A DNA stretch of 64,000 bases from Planoprotostelium fungivorum (lineage: Eukaryota; Evosea; Variosea; Cavosteliida; Cavosteliaceae), in assembly GCA_003024175.1 (NCBI GenBank), contig MDYQ01000463.1:1-64000 (forward strand), read 5' to 3'. Positions 32,764 through 45,045 of this stretch are shown here, one piece after another. Every line of letters begins with the position of its first letter. Position 1 is the stretch's first letter. Below the pieces are notes generated by a model. The model made no database searches, had not been told where the DNA came from, and worked only from the letters and a program-made list of their open reading frames with translations. Both the position numbers and the translations under genes were made by a program.

Positions 32764-35700
32764 TCACGCCCAAGTAAGACGGAAGGCAGAAGAGATCGGG
32801 AGCTTCATGTGAACCGTGACAGTCTTCGATGACTCCTCGTAATCAAACTCGAAGGACTGTCCGTTGACCTCCACCTCTGTCGGCCTTCTATCCACGCCCA
32901 GCAGCGATACCTGCCCCAGGGGAATCTTCTTCGAATTCTCGTAGCTGTCGTGCTGCACCTTGGAGGCCACGGCACCCGCCGTCCCATTCGATTGGGCCTC
33001 GAAGGTCAGGTAGGTGTACTCTCTCGTGTCGATGGTCTTACCGTCTGTGTTTCATCAGATTGAACCCCATCTACAACGCTCACCGTCCAGGTAGAGAGAT
33101 CCAGAGGCTCGGCCGTCGTAGTCGGGCACGACAACGATGTCGTAGGGGTTATTTATAGCATCACGTAAGACGTAAGATGGAGCCTGCCTGGGTAAGATGA
33201 GACCTCCCCTCAGGTGAATGGGGATGGTGTCGAGGGGGGCGGGTAAGGTCACATATCCTCCGGAAATTTCGCGGAAAGTGTAAAAGTCGAACCAGCGAGA
33301 AGATGGCGGGAAATATCCGGTGACCTGATCGCATTAGAATGGATCGTTGTAGATGGACCCACCTCGGTGGCATTCTGGGTCAAGACGGGGGTCACCAAGA
33401 CACTGTGTCGAGATCAATTGGCGGGTTGTAGATGGTCGTTTATCCTCACCCTTTTCCGACGAATATCTGTTCATCTACGTCGAGAGCTTGAATATCTTCC
33501 GGAAAATGGAACCACAAAGGTCTGATGACGGTGCCCACGATGCCCTCATGAGCTTCGTAAAAGAGAGTGTAGTAGAGAGGTAAGATGCTGTAACGAATGG
33601 CGAGAACTTTCCTGGCATTTTCCGCCACGCTCTTCCACAAGTACAACTCCTGGTGGGGTCAACGATGATGACGTCACGATTCGTCACCTGCGATTTCTCG
33701 TTGATGGCGTTGTGATCCCTAGAGAAGGGATAGAAGGCACCGATCTGGATCCACCTGCCACGTCAGGTCCATCTACAACGAGACACCCACCTGGCACACA
33801 ATTCTTCCGTAGTTCCTCCGTTGAAGCCACAAATATCGGCACCGATCATAGGTACACCGTACATGTTGAAGTTTAAGATGTCAGGCAGTGACATCTGTAG
33901 ACTCCTCCACGTCGAATCGTTGTCACCTATCAGATGTCACATGTCGCACGTCAGATGTCATGACCCACCCGTCCAATGTCCTCCGTGGGACCCACTGCCT
34001 GCGTAGGTAGAGCGGGAGATAACTGATGGTTGTCAGGTGAAATTTCGTCGGGATTTCTCACCCAGAGCACGCTCTCCCTTGATCTTCTCCATGGCCATTG
34101 TAGATGAGCGAGCTTCCATGTAACCGTGGAGATTGTGTACGTTGTACTGCAGCAGTCCTCCATAGTGCGTGGCATCCATGTCTAACGACCTCGAATTGCT
34201 GGAATCATGTCAATCTACAACGATGACGTCATCATTCGTCATCACTCACAGTGGTTTCCTCTCTCCCGCATTGTTGATGCCGTAAGGCGGGAAATTGGGA
34301 TCGAACGTTCTGCGAACCTTCAGATAAATTTCTCGGAACCTTCACGGAAAAGTGATGGAAATTTCACCCGTTCGAGACGGGAGCTGTGTATCCCCTGCAG
34401 TCTCCATCACAAAAGTTGATGATCTCGTTCATATCAATCCACATGCCATCGAAAGCCGCCTGACACCTCATTCAGTTCCTCGTTGTAGATGACATTTCGT
34501 TCAATTTTTCGTTGTAGATGAGAAGGCGATGATATCATGACTCACGATGTCGTGATGTCTCTGGACGTTGGCCTGCCACCACTCGTTCGCTGAAGGGTGG
34601 AACCAGTCCGGGAAATAGACCAAGCCGGGCCAGACTTTTCCGAGAAAACTCTCTCCGTGACGGTTCTTCACCCAGAGGTTGAGCTTCTCGCCGTCGTCGA
34701 AGGCAAAATATCCGGATTTATTCTGAATTCCTGGATCTACAATGAGCATGTAGTGCTGTCCGTTCGAGTGCAATTCGTCCACCCATCTACAACGAACGTC
34801 AGTACTCCTTCATTTCTCCGTGAAATATCCGTTTACGCATCGATGAAATGGATAGAAATCCCATGTGGAAACGGAATTGGGACTCACCTCTTCATCTCAT
34901 CGTGAGGGAAGCGTATGGGATCGAAGGTGAAGTCTCTGTACTCGTCCATGTAATCGATGTCAGTCCACATGGTTTCCAGTGGAATGTCTGCATCCTTGTA
35001 GCCCTTGACAACTTCCTTCACCTGCCCTTGTTAGGCGATGACGTGTTATGACGTCATCACCTCGGCGAGGTCTTTGTAACCCCATCTACAATTGTGGAAG
35101 CCCAGGGACCAGTAGGGAGGTAAATAAGGTCTGCCGACTAATTTCGTGTATTGCATGACCACCTAGATGGATCAGCTGTGTCGTACATTGGCTGGTTGTA
35201 GATCGACGTTACCTCCTCTGGGGTGGGTCCGGCGAAGACGTAGAAATCGAAGATACCTCCGATGACACGGTAAGTGAGTCGATCTACACTGTTGTAGATG
35301 ATGAATAAAATGACGAATAAATGGTGAGCCCCACCCATCGGTGGTGGTGTATTCTACGTCCATTCCATTGGAGCTGTGGAGGAAAATTCCGTGAGCTTTT
35401 CCGTCGGTCACTTGCATGTAGAAGGGGTGGGAGCCGTACCTATTCGAGTCAATCTACAACGTTTCATTCGATTGAAACTCACAAGTTCTTCTTCTCTACT
35501 GTGCCTTCATCGAGGGTCCAGAGGCTGAGGTGATGTCAGCCGTGATGATGTCTCATCGAAGGTGGATGCACGATGTCGTCATCTCTTCTCTCACGTGTAG
35601 TTTCTGTAATCCAGTCTCATGTTCGATATCTGTTCACCCAAACCGTAGATGGCAGACTCTTGACCCAACTGTGTCGAAATCTGAAGAAACTGATCTTGAA

Positions 35701-36264
35701 ACTGAGACGAATGTCATTGGGATGGAATCACGATGGATGACGGTCTCACCGTAAGAGAACCTCCCAAGACATTTGTATCGAAGAGAACCTGAGTCCGTCA
35801 TTCAATGATGGAGAATGGATGTCGTACTCTCAGATCTGATTTCCTGGTGATGCGAAGACTGAAGGGCTCGTTCGTCCATTCGACTTCGAATTTGGAATGG
35901 TTCGTACTTCCAGTGGGAAGGGAATGGTCGGCGATGGTGAAAGATGGAACCCTCCAACGAGTCACATTGGGGTCGCTGATGGTGAAGCGAAGGCGGTCCT
36001 CTTGATAACATGAGAAGATGAAAGAGATCACACGAATCACCCGTTTGAAATGTGATGGTCAATCGTAACTGTGGAAGATCTTGACCGTATCGAGATGATC
36101 CCTGAAGTCTTTCGTTCAAATCTTGTGCATAGGAATAGACTTACCTCTACCAAAGATAGAGAACCCACCCAACCATGTTTCGACGCCTGAACAGAATCGA
36201 GGCGATAGATAGTATCTGCACCTAACGCTATCGCCACGAGCAATAGTAACAAGAAGACTCTCAT
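32764..36264 (-). CDS. GH31 alpha-glucosidase
   Basis: About fifteen exons encode a secreted or lysosomal glycoside hydrolase. A signal peptide ([16 protein letters not shown]) begins at 36264. The catalytic nucleophile is the first Asp of W-I-D-M-N-E near 34450. The acid/base Asp is in T-G-D-N-D-S-T-W near 33910. Other family blocks are [22 protein letters not shown] and R-P-L-W-F-H-F-P near 33520. These fit acid alpha-glucosidase and maltase-type enzymes that release glucose from alpha-1,4 chains. No trefoil domain was seen. The introns hold more than ten copies of the GTTGTAGAT motif in both orientations, the densest cluster in the window. Confidence 0.92.
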
Positions 36265-36811
36265 GTCTTTGTTTTGTCCCGATGTCGATGAGGATGTCGT
36301 CGACGACAAATGTATTAAAATAAATGATGGAAATAAAACACTCAAGTCTCACCGTATGATGTGGGTACACCAGGCTACTATAGTAGCCACTCAACGGTGA
36401 CATAGATGACCACAGTGTATCTCCCCTCTCCATGTGGAGGAATCGAATGATGCCATGTTCAATGCGAAATCTTTGTTCGCGTTGCCTTTCGTCAATCACC
36501 TCAATAACGCTGTGACGGTGCTTCGTCAACTGATCATCGCCGTCCATTCAGTACACCGATCGAACCGCCAGTATACAACGACGTAGATCGTCATCACGAG
36601 ATCCCCCACAAGCACAGATCATGCTCCCAGTGCGTCGTACGGTATAGGGTCCAGATGCAATCTAACAATCTGCGCCTTCGCAGTTGCGGTCGCGGCTGAA
36701 ATCTCGTGCCAAAGTCGGACTTTCGTGTGGAGATTTCAATTTACGTTGGGGGCCTAACTCCTTCCACAGAATAATTCCACCAACGCAGACAAACACAATT
36801 CACCAAGACAC
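36265..36811. other. Upstream spacer of two diverging genes
   Basis: A 143-codon minus-strand frame (36547-36116) overlaps the signal peptide of the GH31 gene and is probably chance. Nothing else is supported. Confidence 0.4.
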
Positions 36812-36979
36812 ATGTGGTTCATCACGATGCTCGTTGCCTTCATGGTAGCCCTATGGGCAGGTTTTGCTGGGATCCTACTTGCTGCCTCGTCGCCCTCGAG
36901 CGAGCGAAAGAAGCGTCAGGATGTCTCACATGCACACGTGCTTCGCCACACTACCTTCTATAGTCAGATGGGACCGTGA
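36812..36979 (+). CDS. Small single-pass membrane protein
   Basis: A 55-residue ORF with an ATG at 36812. Residues 2-27 are strongly hydrophobic (I-T-M-L-V-A-F-M-V-A-L-W-A-G-F-A-G-I-L-L-A) and are followed by a basic, polar tail (S-E-R-K-K-R). It could be a small tail- or signal-anchored protein of a mitochondrial or ER complex. No family is recognised. It is supported by composition alone. Bases 36980-37319 hold no other gene. Confidence 0.4.
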   Translation: MWFITMLVAFMVALWAGFAGILLAASSPSSERKKRQDVSHAHVLRHTTFYSQMGP

Positions 36980-37319
36980 AACGAAGAAGAGATGAGAGGG
37001 GGGTGATTGGATTGGATTGAAATGTCCTTCAAAGTCAGAGAGAACACCATCAACACGCGAGATGTACAAGATGCTTGACCTTTTTTGAACCGCTTTGGCT
37101 GTCGAGAGAGAGACCATCAAGATGTTAAATAGAGAGATGATTTAGAGTGTTTTTTTTTCCTCCGTCTCTGTAAGCTGTCAAACTTTCCTTCCCGAAGCAA
37201 GGCTCAGATATTCCTCGAGGTGGATAGCCGATCCACACATCAACATCATCACTTCGACATAGACCACCGTGAAACGACCTCAGGCAGAGCCACCATCGGG
37301 TGACCATACTTCAACGATC

Positions 37320-37799
37320 ATGCACAGGCTGATCAGGAGATTCATGGAGTATCCTGTTGCTGGCGAGATGCAAAGTCCCACTGCACCACCTCCGCCTATA
37401 CTTCATCACATGACTTCCATCAGCACCACGACGACCGAATATGTGGCTAAGAGAGAGATGCCCAACTATATCACGCCTTCTCCTCCTCAACCACCCGCAG
37501 TTCTTCAACAGCAACAAGAGGAACAGTCAGAAGAGATACAATCCAATGCACATGTACAGAGATGGATGGCCAACTATGAGAAGCTCAAGATGTTTAAGAA
37601 GAAGTATGGAACGACAAACGTGACGAGGACGAAGGATGAGTTCAAGACTCTGGGCAATTGGGTTCACGAGCAGAGGAGGAAATACAGAAACGGGGCACTG
37701 TTGCCGTTCCAACGACAGATGTTGGACTCATTAGACTTCGATTGGGTCAAACGACTGCCGAGCTCGACAAATAAGATGATAGATGAAGACGATACATAA
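37320..37799 (+). CDS. Helicase-associated-domain protein
   Basis: A single exon of 159 codons. The N-terminal half is rich in Pro, Thr and Gln. The C-terminal half contains W-M-A-N-Y-E-K-L-K-M-F-K-K-K-Y-G-T-T-N-V, then L-G-N-W-V-H-E-Q-R-R-K-Y and L-P-F-Q-R-Q-M-L-D-S-L-D-F-D-W. That is one full helicase-associated (HA, Myb-like) repeat, as found in bacterial helicases and in expanded families in diatoms, haptophytes and some amoebae. No helicase is attached. The fold suggests nucleic-acid binding. The first in-frame ATG was taken as start; an upstream GTG is not a likely eukaryotic start. Confidence 0.75.
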   Translation: MHRLIRRFMEYPVAGEMQSPTAPPPPILHHMTSISTTTTEYVAKREMPNYITPSPPQPPAVLQQQQEEQSEEIQSNAHVQRWMANYEKLKMFKKKYGTTNVTRTKDEFKTLGNWVHEQRRKYRNGALLPFQRQMLDSLDFDWVKRLPSSTNKMIDEDDT

Positions 37800-38304
37800 C
37801 AAAAGACTCCTTTTTCTCGATGATGCAACATGCGAACGGTGTATTTTTAACGAAATGAATTGCGTTCCATTTCTTCAAGGTGGGAACCTCTACTCTACTC
37901 TCTTCATCCAACAGGAGACGAGCAAGAGGCACCTTCTTAGAGATACATTTTGCGAAAGCGGGAACACCTCCAGGCTCCACTCGTAACCTCGTATCAATTT
38001 CGGGGCATGGTTCCACGTGTGACCACTCCTCAGTCGACACTTTCTCACGCCCAGATCGCCCCACACAACAGAAATAGAAAGAGAGCCCTCTATAACCACA
38101 TCGTAAAGAGGGCTGTGTCTTTCATCTAATGAAATCGAGTAATGAGCACATCACGGAATACTTATGGATGTCACGACCTGCGTTTGACCCGCGTTGTCAT
38201 CGTTACTGAGAAATTCCGAAGAAGGAAGCGGTGCACCCGCTTCAACTTGAAGATATTGGTCTACAACGATGAACAGAGATTTAAATAATCGGTTTTATCA
38301 AAAA
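37800..38304. other. Convergent spacer
   Basis: A 105-codon minus-strand frame (38064-37747) has no ATG and overlaps the end of the helicase-associated gene. I see no other signal. Confidence 0.4.
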
Positions 38305-39519
38305 TCAAAAGTCCATCGTTTCACTCAAGACGGTGTTCATCAGATCATCCAACTCCCTCATGCTCTTCTCGTTCTCCTGTCTCATCCTCAGAGTCGAGCT
38401 GTCCATCTGTCCCGTCTCTTCATCTGCCTCCGGTGGTGGGGTGGAAGGTGTCGGTGTTAGAGGCGCGGGAGGGGGTGTGGTTGGGATGATTTCACTCTCT
38501 GTGACTTCGTTTGTCTCTCCCGGTGGAGCTCCGTAGTCTTCTTCAGGTAGATCAGACATCCTCTTCTTCGAAGACCATCTCATGGTGCGTGTGTCGGTCG
38601 ACCATTGGTACGTCTGCGTCAAGCGATTAGACGTGATGCCAATCGAGATGATGACGATCAGAAGAGAGGAGATCTCACCTTGCTGGGGATGTTGATGGGA
38701 GGTTCTTCCTCTTCTTCCTCCGCCGATGCTAATGGGATATGTGTGATGCGTCTGGTGAAGCTGTCACTCGACTGTAAGAGAGGTGCTGGTGTCTCTCTAG
38801 AGTCTTCCAATTTCTTCTCCTGGGTAGAAGATGCAATGGATGGTGACGTCGAGATCTTTCCCGCCAGAACATCTTCGATCTTGATTGGATCTAATTCTGT
38901 CGAATAGACCTGGGTGAGATGTTAGACGATGTCGCGTTTCGATCGGTGATGGCTCACCAATCGGGGTGACTGTGTTGGTACCACTTTGAGTCCGATCGAC
39001 TGAGATAATTAGAAGATGGAAGGAGGGCTGTCTCTCACTTCGTCATCTGAGTTCGACCCATTGAAGCAACACAATCGCTTATAATAGAGAAGGAAGATGA
39101 GGAGTCCTATGAAGAGGGCTAAGATAACTACAAAACCAGCGAGGATGATGACGTAAGTCCAGGAAGTTTGGAAGCGAAGGCCATTCACTGAAGGCATTCG
39201 ATCATTCAAGCTCACAATGCGACTCACGTTTGCATTGGCCCCAATAAAAGTCTTCACATTGAACATTGCCCGACGGGCCAATGATAGAGCCTGCCACACA
39301 AATCTAAATCACATCAACATACATAGGCCAACATCAAACTCACAGAAGACCCATTGAACGTTGATGAATTCTCACACCAGACACAAGACGCTGTTTTACA
39401 TCCATCACAGCTATCCGAGCTGCATGCTAAAAGAAGGTGAGTCCAACCCACGCTAAATCCGACGATGTACCTGCTGCGATGGCGATGATGATAGACAATA
39501 ATACAGTCCGTTGTTTCAT
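38305..39519 (-). CDS. Single-pass membrane protein with PSI-like cysteine domain
   Basis: The start at 39519 gives a signal peptide (M-K-Q-R-T-V-L-L-S-I-I-I-A-I-A-A). It is followed by a short cysteine cluster, C-S-S-D-S-C-D-G-C-K-T-A-S-C-V-W-C, which resembles the PSI domain of PTTG1IP. After N-x-S sites there is one strong membrane helix (Y-V-I-I-L-A-G-F-V-V-I-L-A-L-F-I-G-L-L-I-F) near 39110, then Y-Y-K-R-L-C-C-F. The long cytoplasmic tail is rich in Pro, Ser, Thr and acidic residues and ends with a predicted helix (Q-E-N-E-K-S-M-R-E-L-D-D-L-M). The domain order matches PTTG1IP-like proteins, but the tail is not conserved enough to be sure. At least five exons. Confidence 0.6.
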
Positions 39520-40106
39520 GCGAACCTTGAGGACCCCCGAATGTCAGACACCCACGGAGAGCGGGTTGTAATGAGTGACCCATTTTCAGCACATTTTTGA
39601 TGGTTTTCGCGTTTGGGGTGCTACCACAGACAGCTCCGACTTCAATCATAAGCAGGAGAATCATTCTATAGATCATGAGGCATGGATGCATTTGAACGTA
39701 GCTGCTGATGCTTATACTTGTGGATCGATTGCTATTCTGCCACTTCATCAACTGTCGTTAGTCATGTCCTGGTGTTCAGCTCCCTTGCTTCCACCGTTCA
39801 CAACACCAACGATTCATCCCTATTCATCCTATGGGCTTTGTCTATCCACCCCACTGAAATAGATATTTCATTCGTGGGACAAGCAGTATGACCTTCAAGG
39901 TGTTCAGATCCTCTTCGTCACCTCTACGACCATCCATGTCTTCACTAGAATGAAGGGTCTTTGAAATCGTAAAGCAGCCGTTGAGATTGGGTCCCGCAAA
40001 AGTGGTTGTGTTTCAGGGTCGCGATAAGAGACCGTGGTGTACAAAAAAATTTCCAGGACACTTCACATCGGCTACCAACCCCCAACGTTAAAGAGGTGCC
40101 ATCAAC
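39520..40106. other. Divergent spacer
   Basis: This lies between two divergently transcribed genes. A minus-strand frame (39751-39520) runs into the PSI-like gene and may be 5' leader. No independent gene is supported. Confidence 0.4.
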
Positions 40107-43100
40107 ATGAGGTAAGGACAGAACGAGCACTCTCTTTATCTCTCTTCCATCACTCCGTATGAATGTGTGGCGTTGCATTTTTTCGATTGACGAGCTCGTA
40201 GTTGGTCAGCAGCTCCATATCAATACGAAGGAGGGAAATGGAAAGTACTAGACAGTACCTGGGGCACTGCTACTTTCACTGATGGAGGCGATCATTTTAC
40301 TATCGTCGTAACGAAGAAGGATGGAGAGGTAAACCCCATATTATCATAGATCTATCCACAATTGTATCGCTGACAATCTCAGAACTCTTTGTCATCGACG
40401 ATCCATGCATCGTGCGTCTCTAAGAAGACCAGCAAAGTCTTTTTTCAGTGGAAAGATGCCACAGGAACCGTTTACGGCGTCAATTTTCGAACAGAAGACG
40501 AATTGGGTGAGCATATCACATGTCCATATCTTCGTTTTTAATCCCAATCAGCCACGTTCGCCGAGCGCTTCGAACAAGCCATCGTTCAACTCAAAACGGC
40601 TCTTCCGACGCTGGCCGATCTCCCACCTCCCATTGCATTGCCTCCCGCAATCGAATCGACGACTTCATCTTCGCCGAGCACTCCCACGTCGAATCAGACA
40701 CCTTCACCCAACAGCACTCTGACGGCGGCCACCACCGCATCCCTGACTTTACCTCCACCCATCGCCACCGGACACCTGCCTGCATCCCCCAACAGCTCTT
40801 TCAACTCGAAGCACTCTTCCTCGCCGAGAGATGCAGACAGTCCAAACTCATCGAGCAGCTCATTCAACGCAGCATTACCTCCACCCGCCCTTCAGAGTTC
40901 GAAAGATGGAGTGACATCACCCTCTATCACCTCACCCGACTCAAAGTGAGACACCGTTCGTTTTCGGCGGGACGTTTGAATTTCGAATGACCGTTACCAG
41001 CAGGGGCTCCCCCGTCGGTTCTCTGAGAAGAACGAGCAGCAACACGTCCAACACCTCCAGCCCAGTAGAGGATAGGAGGTCGCATACTGGTGAAGCCATT
41101 CCAACCCACGAAATTTCACTCACTTTCACAGTGAGCAGTAGCCAGACCTTACGTCCAGACATGACACCCGAGACGAGGAGCAAGTCACACACGTTGAAGG
41201 TGAAGAGAAAGAGGTAGACGTGGAGTGACTCGTTGTAGACGGTCAAGGAGAAGGTGAAAGAGGAGAGCTCGTCCACATTCTCTTCGAAGAAGAGTAAGAA
41301 GGGTTCCTTCTTTGGCTCCGTGAGAAAATCAAAGATATTGGACCCTTCCGTTTCTGGCATTGGTGAGGCGCCGTCTACAGCGTTGTAGATGACCGAAAAT
41401 AGGTGTCAACATCGACACGACTGAGTGGCCCCTTCTGGCCATGCTGCCCGTGTCCGGTGAGTTTTCGTCGAATTTTCGCGTGGAATCTAACGTCACAAAG
41501 AATTGAGCCCTAGAGATCTGGTTGTCAGGGAGATGTACACGTCAGAGGCCACGTATCACGCCCAGCTGCAGAGTCTCGTCACGGTGCGTGAATGTCAACT
41601 GCATGTCAACTGTCAGATTGACATATACAGGGCTACATTCAGCCCGCCAAGGCAGAAAAAGTTTTCACCGACTTCGAATGCAAAGACATCTTCTCCAACG
41701 TGGAAATCTTGAAGAAGGTGACGATCTACACCGTTGTAGATGGACTCATTCCACCAGGTCTCGGAGGATATCTTGAAAGGTCTGAGAGAACCACTGGACG
41801 ATTGGTCTCCCACACAGAAGGTCGCTTACGTTCTGAAGAACATGGTGCGTACAGAAATTTCACAGAACATTCGTCGACGTCGACACAGGCACCCGTAATG
41901 AAGATGTACATCACGTACTGCATCAACTACGATTCCTCTCTGGCCAAATTGGAAGAATCAAAGAAGAGAAACTCGGTGCAAAACTTTTTGAAGTCGGGGG
42001 AGAAGGAGAATCCCTCCCTTCAGACCCTCCTCATCACCCCCGTACAGCGTCTACCCCGTTGGGTCTTACTCCTCAGGGTGAGGCTCGTTGTAGACGGCGG
42101 TCCTCATTTTTCCAGGAATTACTGAGGAAGACTCCGCCCGAGCACCCGGACTTTGATGACATCACGGAGGCACAGACGAAGATCAGCGAGATCGTCGGCC
42201 AATTGAACGAGAACGTCAGGAAATCAGAGACGGTGAAGAAGCTAAATGAGCTGCTCAAGTGAGTGTGAAAAAAAGGCCGGGACTGAGGCTCGAAACAGGG
42301 ACAGGACGAGATTTTCCGGTCTCGAGGCGTTGGTCTTACCCCACCGCGAGTTCCTCCGTGACGCTCCCTTCGAGGTGATTTTTTCGCGCTCGGTAAACCC
42401 TAAAACCGGCAGTTGTGCATTCCCTCCGATCAACCGAAGAGAAGCCATTGGGGCGTCTTATTTGATGATACTCTCGTTTTAACTTATGAGGTGGGACACC
42501 AGGGACCCTCCATGGTCGCTGTTGACATACCCCTCGCCTCCGCCTGGGTCAAAATGAGGTATGACATCATCACACGACATCACACGTCACGTGACCTCAT
42601 CGTTGACTCTGTTAGTTCTTCCATTGTAGAGATCGTCACACCCGATTTCAATTTCACGACTTCACCGCTGGGGAAGGATGGTGATTCACAGACGAACAAC
42701 GCTTGGATCAACGCCATACAAGAAGCACAGAAGAACTTGTTCAACAACTCACACACCGTCAAGCAGGGTGAGAATCTTCGCGGAATCTTCGCGGAAAATT
42801 CCGTGAAAATTCTGGCAGGACTGATGTGTACAGAGGGTGGATTGAGAAGATTCAGTCACGTCTTCTGGCGTGGAGAGAGAGCAAAGGACAGTTATGATGG
42901 TGAATGGGTGGACGGACAAATGGAGGGACAAGGTACATACAAATCGGAGTCTTTCAAATACACCGGACAGTTCAAGTGAGTAGAATTCGAATTTCAAACG
43001 GTGGATTTACGCGGGAAAGGAACGGGAAGATGCACGGACAAGGACTGATCGAGTGGACCGGTGGAACGAGTTACCAGGGAGATTTCGATAACAACCTTCC

Positions 43101-44521
43101 ACGTAAGTATTTTCCCGCCATTTTTTCCCGCCAAAAATTCGTTGCTCGTACGACGAGAAGTGATTGTAGATTGACTCGACTGCAGACGGTAAAGGAGTTC
43201 TCACGTCTCCGTACGGTGTTTACACTGGTGAAGTGCTGGACGCCAGGTACGTAACTCGAAATCTCCGGGATTTTCTGACATCCACCAGACGCTGGGGTCA
43301 GGGCACAATGAAATGGACCGACGGAACATTCTACGAAGGCCAATGGTACGATGACGCCATGTCAGGAAAGGGAGAATTACGTACAGGTACGTACACTACC
43401 CCTCTCGTCGACATTTCTCATGTGTCGACAGCCGACGGACGTCACGTCTACACTGGAGAGCATTCCCAGGGAAGATTCCACGGGCAAGGAAAATTGGTGA
43501 CGAGTGAAGAGATGGAATACGAAGGAAATTGGGTGGAAGGCATGCGGGAAGGTCAGGGAAGCATGATCTACAAACAGTCAGGAGAGACCTACACGGGAGC
43601 CTGGAAGGCCAACCAACGTGACGGTGACGGTGAGTGTTTCTAAAAATAGAACGCGTGATCACCTATACATCTAAAAATAGAATTCGATCAGGATAACAAG
43701 GAAATTTGAGATCATTTCACCTTTCAAAAAAATTGAAGAAAAGACAGGAATTCTCACGTCGAACTCTGGAGAGAAAATTTACGATGGAAAATGGGAGAAA
43801 GACAGAAGAAATGGAAGAGGAAAGAGCTTTGTAGATGGAATTTACGAAGGTTATTTCGTGGACGATAGAAGGGAGGGCAGAGTGGGTGCCATCGTCTGGA
43901 AGAACAAAGACCAGTACATGGGCAGCTGGAAGAGCGACAAGGTGAATTTGAAATTTGAATCTCCCGCCGAAACTGACACGATGGACAGCCCGACGGCAAG
44001 GGTAGGCTGTCGAAAGCGAACGGAGAGAAATACACTGGAAATTTCGTCGAAGGCTTCCGACACGGAGAGGGTGAGACCTCTCTTCCCGCCTCTTCTTTCC
44101 CGCCAAATTCTCTGCCGGCTACGGTCAAGCCCACGGACGATGTAGTGACGTTCAAGGGAACTTACAACAAGAACAAGGTGATCATCATCTCCATCACATC
44201 TTTTATTTTGCACATCTCGCTATCATCACACATCACACAATCGTGATCGACACATGATCGCACATCATCCACATCATCTCACCATGTGACATCATCACAC
44301 GATCACTGACGACAAACCAACAGAGACACGGAAGAGGAGAGTGGAGATCCTTCACCGGAGAGCTGTGGAGCGGCGAATGGGTCAACGATGACCCCCAGGG
44401 TCTCATGACAGTCAAAAGACTGGACGGAAGCACTTACACCGTAGAGTTCACCCTCGGGAGGCAAAAGTATCCAACGGTCAGAGTGCCCATGCTGGTGCAA
44501 CCCTTTCATTGGGAAGAATAA
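40107..44521 (+). CDS. EVH1-RhoGEF (DH-PH)-MORN repeat protein
   Basis: A large gene of about twenty exons. The first exon is only ATGAG, and the second starts W-S-A-A-P-Y-Q-Y-E-G-G-K-W. Residues about 1-110 form an EVH1/WH1 domain, with F-F-Q-W-K-D-A-T-G-T-V-Y-G-V-N-F near 40455. A long Ser/Pro/Thr linker follows. A DH domain starts with V-R-E-M-Y-T-S-E-A-T-Y and contains the hallmark L-L-I-T-P-V-Q-R-L-P-R-W near 42050. A PH-like segment (W-G-V-L-F-D-D-T-L-V-L-T-Y) is next. From about 42840 to the end there are ten or more MORN repeats such as Y-D-G-E-W-V-D-G-Q-M-E-G-Q-G-T-Y. The protein should activate a Rho-type GTPase near membranes or actin. DH-PH-MORN recalls ALS2, but ALS2 has RCC1 repeats where this has EVH1. 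Confidence 0.88.
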
Positions 44522-44639
44522 ATACGAGGATAGTGGATGACCTGCTGTTTCTGACAGAGACATGAACGGGAGGGAAACGGCAGCACGTGGACTTTGGATT
44601 GCCGCGGCAGCGACACATGGATGCACCTCTATTTACGAT

Positions 44640-44753
44640 TCAGTCGTGTTAAGAGGCAGGCACTTGATGCTGTGTTTGTCTGGCTGATTGTAGGCGATTC
44701 TGCGAATTTTGACGAATATCGAACGAAATGTTAGACTGAACTGAAAAAGATGA
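44640..44753 (-). repeat. Duplicated 3' flank of tRNA-Leu, copy 2
   Basis: About 110 bp next to this tRNA are similar to 7530-7656. Shared words are GCACTTGATGCTGTGT, GGCTGATTGTAGG, GCGAATTTTG, CGAATATCGAACG and the AAAAAGATGATGCATCC junction. Confidence 0.8.
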
Positions 44754-44835
44754 TGCATCCTATGGGACTTGAACCCATGCTCCCGAAGGAACCGCCGCCT
44801 TAAGACGGCGCCTTAACCAACTCGGCCAAAGATGC
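44754..44835 (-). tRNA. tRNA-Leu (anticodon AAG)
   Basis: Same 82-nt sequence and structure as the other AAG copies, with leader TCGGCCAAACACGAA and oligo-T tail. It is intact. Confidence 0.95.
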
Positions 44836-45045
44836 TTCGTGTTTGGCCGAAAAGATCTGCGTGCAAAACCATATGTATGATAGGCAGTTACACTTCGACG
44901 AGGAGTGAAGAGGTCGTGATGAAGTTTATATTTGCATCAACGGCAATTCCTTGATCAAATTATGAAGCCACATTTTTTGAAAGAATTAAAAAAGGAAACT
45001 TCGGGTCATCAAGGAAAACGATCGGTTCAAACACAGACAGACACC

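Noticed and set aside
36116-36547. 143-codon minus-strand frame over the 5' end of the GH31 gene
   Set aside because: It overlaps the signal peptide and first intron of a well-supported gene and shows no motif.
37747-38064. 105-codon minus-strand frame
   Set aside because: It starts only with GTG, overlaps the helicase-associated gene and has no recognisable feature.
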